A stretch of 10,671 nucleotides of DNA. Source: Christensenella sp036660175 (lineage in GTDB: Bacteria > Bacillota > Clostridia > Christensenellales > Christensenellaceae). Where the stretch lies: positions 1 through 10,671 of the forward strand of contig JAVXBD010000044.1 of assembly GCA_036660175.1 (NCBI GenBank), given 5' to 3'. A model generated the notes under the pieces. It was not told where the DNA came from, made no database searches, and worked only from the letters and a program-made list of their open reading frames with translations. Below are positions 5,798-10,671 of the stretch, one piece after another. Within the stretch, counting starts at the first letter, position 1, and every line of letters begins with the position of its first letter. The translations under genes were made by a program, and so were the position numbers.

Positions 5798-5826
5798 ATT
5801 TTAACACATTATATAGTCATTGTAAA
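5798..5826 (-). promoter_or_regulatory. rpsO promoter within the 3' end of ribF
   Basis: TTTACA (5826-5821) and TAAAAT (5803-5798) each match the consensus at five of six positions and are exactly 17 bases apart on the minus strand. The -10 contains the ribF stop codon. Transcription would start near 5791, at the base of the leader fold. There is no terminator between ribF and rpsO, so readthrough from the upstream operon also reaches rpsO. Confidence 0.6.
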
Positions 5827-6715
5827 CATCTAAATTCTTTAGAAGCTCTGCCGCTTTTATGGCATCTATCGCAATTTGTGCCTTTAGCTGGTCAACCGTC
5901 GCAAATGCTTGTTCTCTCCTAACTCTTTGGACAAAATACACTCGTAAATTTTCATCGTATATATCTTGATCAAAATCAAGTATGTAGGTTTCCACATTTG
6001 GAATATTATCATTTTTAATCGTGGGCTTTGTCCCAACATTTGTAACTGCACGGTATCGTTTGTTTCCGATTTGTGCTATTGTTGCATATACGCCATATTT
6101 TGGCATTAGTTTATCCGCACTTAAATTTGCAGTTGGAAAGCCAATTTTCGTGCCAATATGATTGCCTTTTACGATTGTTCCATTAATAAAATAAAATCTG
6201 CCCAGCAGTTTTGCTGCTTGCTGCATATTCCCCTCGCTCAGAAGACTGCGAATATAAGAGCTGCTGATTTTAATGCCTTCATAAGATATTTCTGGAATAA
6301 CGCTTAACGTGTAATCGTATTTTGCACAATTTTCCCGCAAAAAATCAATATTCCCTTCTGCATTTTTTCCAAATTTAAAATCAAAGCCCACAGTAATGTG
6401 CTTTGCACAAAAATCATATATCACCTTTTTCAGAAATTCTTCTTTGGTAAGATTACTAAACGTTTCATCAAACTTTTGCAAACAAAAATAATCAACACCC
6501 ATACCAGAAAATATTTGTTCTTTTTCGTCAAGTGTATATATATTTTTATACGCAAAATGATTGGGTTTACTGTCAAATGTATATACCAAAGATTTCAAAC
6601 CTGCTTGGGCTTCCAAATCGTTAATCAATGCCTTATGACCTTTGTGTACACCGTCAAAAAGTCCTATTGCGACCGCTGTTTTTTCTTTTATCGGCAGCTC
6701 ATTTAGTATCTTCAT
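5801..6715 (-). CDS. ribF: Bifunctional riboflavin kinase / FAD synthetase
   Basis: This 304-residue enzyme phosphorylates riboflavin to FMN and adenylates FMN to FAD in the cytoplasm. The N-terminal adenylyltransferase half shows GLFDGVHKGH (18-27), with the HxGH signature of this nucleotidyltransferase fold, and an SSSYIRSLLSEG motif. The C-terminal kinase half shows IGFPTANL, KYGVYAT, VTNVGTKPT and VETYIL, the last containing the family's catalytic Glu. Length is normal for the Firmicute RibF family. The start ATG 6715 lies 17 bases inside the end of truB and has only a weak AGAGAG element upstream, so its translation may rely on ribosomes finishing truB. Its final codons carry the rpsO promoter. 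Confidence 0.97.
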   Translation of the reverse strand: MKILNELPIKEKTAVAIGLFDGVHKGHKALINDLEAQAGLKSLVYTFDSKPNHFAYKNIYTLDEKEQIFSGMGVDYFCLQKFDETFSNLTKEEFLKKVIYDFCAKHITVGFDFKFGKNAEGNIDFLRENCAKYDYTLSVIPEISYEGIKISSSYIRSLLSEGNMQQAAKLLGRFYFINGTIVKGNHIGTKIGFPTANLSADKLMPKYGVYATIAQIGNKRYRAVTNVGTKPTIKNDNIPNVETYILDFDQDIYDENLRVYFVQRVRREQAFATVDQLKAQIAIDAIKAAELLKNLDVYNDYIMC

Positions 6716-7607
6716 GGTTATTCTCTCTTATCTGAATCATCGATTTTATTTTCAATGTATCTTCTTCCCGCTGTGCAATACCAATTAATTTATCTTTGCA
6801 AAACACGCTGTAATCCTTTTCAAATTCCGCATCAATTCCTGCCTTTTTAAGGTCAATCGGTGTACCCGTTGTTGCAATATCATATAAATAATCTTCCAAT
6901 ACAATTTTTCTTAAAAACCCAATTGCCTGCTCCATAGGCAGTACGCAGTCTTTCATCGTACCATCTTTAATCTTTGTTTCAATTTCATCTAAAGTATATG
7001 AGCTTTCGACATTAAATCCACACGTTTTTGTACGCATCAAAAAAGAAGTGTACGCGCACGTATGTAAAGCATCACCCATATCCGCACACAAACTCCTTAC
7101 ATAAGTCCCTTTTGAACAATTAATTCTTAATAAAAACTTGTTTATTTGTGCATTTAAAATCTCTATTTCATTGATGTAAATTTTACGTGGTGGCTTTTGT
7201 ATAGCAATCCCTTGCCTTGCAAGCTGATACAATTTTTTTCCCTCGTGCTTTACAGCCGAATACATGGGCGGTACCTGTTCAATATTTCCTAAAAACTGTG
7301 GCAATATACGCAGCAAATCATCTGTTGAAACTGCACAGTCGCATGTTCTCGTCACCACACCATAACTATCCTGTGTATCTGTTTGAATGCCAAATGTAAC
7401 TTGTGCAATATACTCTTTATCCTCGCACATGATATAGTCTGCAATTTTAGTAGCTCTGCCGATACATACGGGCAAAACACCCGCCGCACCAGGATCAAGC
7501 GTCCCTGTATGCCCTACTCTTTTAATTTTCAACAGCCATCGAAGCCTGCATACAACGTCATTGGATGTCATTGCAGGTGGCTTTAAAACGTTGATTACTC
7601 CATTCAC
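6699..7607 (-). CDS. truB: tRNA pseudouridine-55 synthase
   Basis: This 302-residue enzyme isomerises U55 in the T-loop of tRNAs. The catalytic motif GHTGTLDPGAAGVLPV places the nucleophile at Asp38. The nearby KEYIAQVTFG stretch (from residue 64) supplies the conserved active-site Tyr66, and the N-terminal GVINVLKPPAMTSNDVV is a family hallmark. The C-terminal ~70 residues form the variable RNA-binding tail. The start is GTG 7607, which overlaps the nrnA stop as GTGA and has AGAGGA 9 bases upstream; the next ATG would remove conserved N-terminal sequence. Confidence 0.97.
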   Translation of the reverse strand: MNGVINVLKPPAMTSNDVVCRLRWLLKIKRVGHTGTLDPGAAGVLPVCIGRATKIADYIMCEDKEYIAQVTFGIQTDTQDSYGVVTRTCDCAVSTDDLLRILPQFLGNIEQVPPMYSAVKHEGKKLYQLARQGIAIQKPPRKIYINEIEILNAQINKFLLRINCSKGTYVRSLCADMGDALHTCAYTSFLMRTKTCGFNVESSYTLDEIETKIKDGTMKDCVLPMEQAIGFLRKIVLEDYLYDIATTGTPIDLKKAGIDAEFEKDYSVFCKDKLIGIAQREEDTLKIKSMIQIRENNHEDTK

Positions 7608-8554
7608 TGCAAATAGTCCTCTGCTGTTTTTGTAATGGTATCCAGCACATCAAATAAGTTTCCCTTCATCATACAGCCAGATGCTTTTACGTGTCCGCCG
7701 CCGCCAAATCTTGCAGCAAAATCGCCCACATCGGCATACTTATTTGCCCGAAAACTGACTTTATATGTATTGGCACTCATCTCACGAACAAACACCGCAA
7801 TTTCTACTGTGTCTATTTCACGTGCGTAATCGATTAGTATTTCACAATCTTCCAGTTCTGCACCTGTTTCTTCAAAATCTTTTTGCATAATTACAGAAAT
7901 CGCAAGTTTGTCTTCTTTATAAAGTCTAATATGATCAATAAATCGTGCAATCAACTTTGTTGATGCAAAAGTTCTCTTGTTAAAAATCCTGTCTGCTAAA
8001 TCCGTTACCTCAAGTCCATCTTTTACCAGTTTTGCAAAAATATCAAGTGTTTTAGAGGTCGTATTTGAATATGTAAAATTCCCAGTATCCGTCGCCATCG
8101 CCATATAAATCGTCATACGTATCACATGATCAAACGAAACTTTCAGTTCATTTAAAATGCGATAAATAATTTCACCTGTCGAAGGAGAATCTTCCACGTA
8201 ATTAAACTGTCCAAAAATCGTATTGGATATGTGATGATCAATATTTAGATTCGGCTTTGTGCCAAAAAAATCTTTGAGCTTGCTCAAACGCTGAAGCGTC
8301 GCACAATCTACCGAAACAATTGCCTCAAACTTTTGCTCATTTCTGTTTTCATACAGTACATAAAGATGAGAAAACTCTTCAAAATCGTATTTTTTTGGTG
8401 GTTTGCATAATAAAACAACCTTAGCCTGTTTGCCAAGATTATGTAGCCCCTGTGCAAGTGCAAACGCACTCCCAATCGCATCACCATCGGGGTTTAAGTG
8501 CGTTACAATTGCAAAATAATCATGCTCTTTTAAAAAATCTAAAACAGTATCCAT
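7604..8554 (-). CDS. nrnA: DHH/DHHA1 phosphoesterase, NrnA-like nanoRNase / pAp phosphatase
   Basis: This 316-residue member of the DHH superfamily probably hydrolyses short oligoribonucleotides (the 2-5 nt products left by exonucleases such as PNPase) and 3'-phosphoadenosine 5'-phosphate. Metal-binding motifs are present: HLNPDGDAIGS (19-29), SVDC (81-84), NIDHH (104-108) with the eponymous DHH, and TDTGNF (155-160). The C-terminal DHHA1 substrate domain has GGGGHVKASG (284-293). The ATG 8554 overlaps the rbfA stop by one base (TAATG), with AAGGA about 6 bases upstream. A role in RNA turnover fits its neighbours. Substrate preference between nanoRNA, pAp and cyclic dinucleotide products cannot be settled from sequence. 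Confidence 0.93.
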   Translation of the reverse strand: MDTVLDFLKEHDYFAIVTHLNPDGDAIGSAFALAQGLHNLGKQAKVVLLCKPPKKYDFEEFSHLYVLYENRNEQKFEAIVSVDCATLQRLSKLKDFFGTKPNLNIDHHISNTIFGQFNYVEDSPSTGEIIYRILNELKVSFDHVIRMTIYMAMATDTGNFTYSNTTSKTLDIFAKLVKDGLEVTDLADRIFNKRTFASTKLIARFIDHIRLYKEDKLAISVIMQKDFEETGAELEDCEILIDYAREIDTVEIAVFVREMSANTYKVSFRANKYADVGDFAARFGGGGHVKASGCMMKGNLFDVLDTITKTAEDYLQ

Positions 8555-8907
8555 TAATTTTCCTTATTCTTTACTTCTTCAAGCAGCTTTGCAATATGCA
8601 GACTGTATTCTACAGAATCATCTATTACAAAATCAAGCTTTGGCACACGGCGTAAATCCACCGTTTGTGCCAGTTTTGTGCGAATAAACGCCGTACCATG
8701 ATTCAGAGCCTTGATGGTTTCTTTTTTGTTTTTTTCATCGTCAAGCACACTGATATAAATCTTTGAAAACATCAAATCTGCCGTAATTTCAACTTTTGTA
8801 ACACTTGTCATCGCCGAAATTCTGTCATCTTTCACATCATTTCTAATAATATCAGACAAAGCACGCTTGACTTCTTCTTCTATTCTGATAATTCTCTTGT
8901 TAGGCAT
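8554..8907 (-). CDS. rbfA: Ribosome-binding factor A
   Basis: This 117-residue single KH-like-domain protein binds the 5' end helix of 16S rRNA during late 30S maturation and matters most in the cold. Family features are the N-terminal RIEEEVKRALSDII helix, the strand region VTKVEITADLMFSKIYISV, and the highly typical RRVPKLDFVIDDSVEYSLH (about 89-107), followed by a leucine-rich final helix. The start ATG 8907 has GAGGT 5 bases upstream and lies 19 bases beyond the infB stop. The conserved infB-rbfA pairing links initiation-factor supply to small-subunit assembly. Length is typical. Confidence 0.96.
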   Translation of the reverse strand: MPNKRIIRIEEEVKRALSDIIRNDVKDDRISAMTSVTKVEITADLMFSKIYISVLDDEKNKKETIKALNHGTAFIRTKLAQTVDLRRVPKLDFVIDDSVEYSLHIAKLLEEVKNKEN

Positions 8908-8926
8908 ATCTTACCTCAAATTTTCT

Positions 8927-10671
8927 TTATCTTTCGATTTCCTGCATCTCAAAGCATTCAATAACGTCCAATTCTTTTAAGTCGTTATAATTTTCAAGAG
9001 ATGTTCCGCATTCGTAACCTGTCGCCACTTCTTTTGCATCATCTTTAAATCTCTTAAGCGAGCTTAGCTTTCCTTCATAGATAACAACATTGTCACGCAG
9101 CAAACGTACTTGTGCGTTTCTCTTCATGACACCATCCAGTACATAACAGCCTGCAATCGTTCCAATAGAAGAAACATTGAATGTTTGGCGCACTTCTGCA
9201 TGTCCGAGAATTTTTTCTTCGTATTCCGGCTCCAACATTCCTTTCATTGCATTGGTAACATCTTCGATTGCTTTGTAAATAATTCTGTACAGACGCACAT
9301 CAACTTTTTCACGTTCTGCCGCAATCAGCGCCATATTGTCTGGTCGTACGTTAAATCCAATAATAATGGCATTTGCCGCTGATGCAAGTGTCACGTCTGT
9401 TTCTTTGATTGCGCCAACGCCGCAATGAATCGCACGCACATGTACTTCATCATTGGATAATTTTTCAAGCGACTGACGTACCGCCTCAACAGAACCTTGT
9501 ACATCTGCTTTAATAATAATATTTAAGTCTTTAATCTGCCCCTCGGCAATTTGCGTAAACAAGTCTTCCAAAGAAACTTTCGACATTTTTTTAAGCATTT
9601 CTGCTTTTTGTTTATCTTTTCTTTCTTCTGCTACTTGTTTTGAAAGCGTTCCTGCAGGTGCAGCATGAAGAATATCTCCTGCATCAGGCACTTCTGAAAA
9701 ACCAATGACCTCAACAGGCTGTGATGGATAAGCTTCGTGTACTGATTTTCCTAAATCGTTTACCAATGCACGTACTCTGCCATAAGCTGTACCAGCAATA
9801 ATGGTATCGCCCACCTTCAGTGTACCCGTCTGAACAAGCACCGTTGCAACAGGGCCTCTGCCCTTATCAAGCTGTGCCTCAATAATCGTACCCTTTGCAA
9901 GTCTGTTCGGATTTGCTTTTAATTCTGCAACTTCCGCCACCAGCAAAATCATTTCTAATAATTTTTCAATACCTTCACCAGTGTGTGCAGATACTGGCAC
10001 CACAATGGTGTCACCGCCCCATTCTTCTGGAAGCAGTTCATACTCTGTCAATTCTTGCATCACTTTTTGCACATTCGCATTTTCTCTGTCAATCTTATTA
10101 ATTGCAACAATAATCGGCACTTCTGCGGATTTTGCATGGTTGATTGCTTCAACCGTTTGCGGCATGATACCATCGTCCGCTGCTACAACAATAATTGCAA
10201 CATCTGTAACCTGCGCACCACGTGCACGCATAGATGTAAACGCTTCATGTCCAGGAGTATCAATAAACGTAATTTTTTCACCGTTTAATTCTACTTGATA
10301 TGCACCGATATGCTGCGTAATTCCGCCTGCTTCGCTCTCCGTTACTTTTGAAAGACGAATTTTATCCAGCAGTGACGTTTTGCCATGATCAACATGTCCC
10401 ATAATGGTAACAATTGGCGCTCTTTTCATAAGCTGTTCACTTGTATCTTCAATATCCTCAACCAAGATGTCTTCAGCAGTTTTCTCTATTTTCTGCTCCA
10501 AATCAATATCGAACTCAGTTGCAATCAGCTGTGCCGTGTCAAAATCAATCTGAGAATTGATGGTACACATCATACCAAGCAACAAAAGTTTTTTAAGAAT
10601 ATCCGAAACAGGCTTGCCAATTTTTTCTGAAAAAAGCTTAACAGAAATCGTTTCCTCGGTAATTACCGCTT
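8927..10671 (-). CDS. infB: Translation initiation factor IF-2 (5' end outside window)
   Basis: The reading frame is open to the right edge; 580 residues are visible. The first visible segment (VITEETISVKLFSEKIGKPV, continuing to DFDTAQLIA) is the IF2 N-terminal subdomain before the G domain, so the gene starts beyond the window. The GTPase motifs are GHVDHGKT (visible residues 91-98), GGITQHIG, DTPGHE (137-142), NKID (191-194) and SAHTG (227-231). Domain II (GPVATVLVQTGTLKVGD), the linker domain (IIIKADVQGSVEAV) and the C-terminal domain that holds fMet-tRNA (NVSSIGTIAGCYV to the end) follow. IF-2 places initiator tRNA on the 30S subunit and promotes subunit joining. It heads the visible part of the operon, followed after 19 bases by rbfA. 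Confidence 0.99.
   Translation of the reverse strand, partial: AVITEETISVKLFSEKIGKPVSDILKKLLLLGMMCTINSQIDFDTAQLIATEFDIDLEQKIEKTAEDILVEDIEDTSEQLMKRAPIVTIMGHVDHGKTSLLDKIRLSKVTESEAGGITQHIGAYQVELNGEKITFIDTPGHEAFTSMRARGAQVTDVAIIVVAADDGIMPQTVEAINHAKSAEVPIIVAINKIDRENANVQKVMQELTEYELLPEEWGGDTIVVPVSAHTGEGIEKLLEMILLVAEVAELKANPNRLAKGTIIEAQLDKGRGPVATVLVQTGTLKVGDTIIAGTAYGRVRALVNDLGKSVHEAYPSQPVEVIGFSEVPDAGDILHAAPAGTLSKQVAEERKDKQKAEMLKKMSKVSLEDLFTQIAEGQIKDLNIIIKADVQGSVEAVRQSLEKLSNDEVHVRAIHCGVGAIKETDVTLASAANAIIIGFNVRPDNMALIAAEREKVDVRLYRIIYKAIEDVTNAMKGMLEPEYEEKILGHAEVRQTFNVSSIGTIAGCYVLDGVMKRNAQVRLLRDNVVIYEGKLSSLKRFKDDAKEVATGYECGTSLENYNDLKELDVIECFEMQEIER

Noticed and set aside
10583..10585. TTG at 10585 as the start of infB
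   Set aside because: The frame continues upstream to the window edge and encodes recognisable IF2 N-terminal sequence, so this is an internal leucine codon.

Overview
The window is a stretch of an AT-rich chromosome from a low-GC Gram-positive anaerobe, most likely class Clostridia and plausibly near Lachnospirales. The evidence is the gene order infB-rbfA-nrnA-truB-ribF-rpsO-pnp-pitrilysin, strong GGAGG-type ribosome binding sites, sigma-A-like promoters, and a dimeric dUTPase in place of the trimeric kind. All protein genes lie on the minus strand, so transcription runs from high to low coordinates.

From right to left, 10671-5801 holds a tightly packed translation and RNA-metabolism operon. 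It starts with infB, whose 5' end lies outside the window, followed by rbfA, the DHH phosphoesterase nrnA, the tRNA pseudouridine-55 synthase truB and the bifunctional FAD synthetase ribF. rbfA/nrnA (TAATG), nrnA/truB (GTGA) and truB/ribF (17 bases) overlap, which suggests translational coupling. rpsO follows with its own promoter inside the end of ribF, an elaborately foldable leader and its own terminator. pnp comes next, then a terminator, an M16 metalloprotease and a small all-alpha dUTPase. These genes link translation initiation, 30S maturation, tRNA modification, nanoRNA and mRNA turnover, and flavin cofactor supply; the last two add a processing protease and nucleotide-pool sanitation.

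Left of base 1445 the conserved cluster ends. The 314-base gap 1132-1445 contains a bidirectional terminator and two apparently divergent promoters. The minus-strand one serves a tyrosine-recombinase-like gene. The plus-strand one has a perfect TTGACA and a 12-base palindrome in its spacer, and would make only a ~68-nt RNA ending at the terminator, a candidate small RNA. The recombinase-like protein (283-1131) has an intact reading frame but lacks most catalytic residues, including the tyrosine nucleophile. Bases 63-282 hold a strong minus-strand promoter preceded by 10-bp tandem repeats and a ~150-nt leader for a gene whose first 20 codons, encoding a signal-peptide-like segment, run off the left edge.

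The right two-thirds is ordinary core genome. The most unusual material is the inactive recombinase-like protein, the candidate small RNA beside it, the rpsO leader fold, and the repeat-preceded promoter at the left end. I see no CRISPR array, tRNA, rRNA, insertion sequence or clear mobile element.
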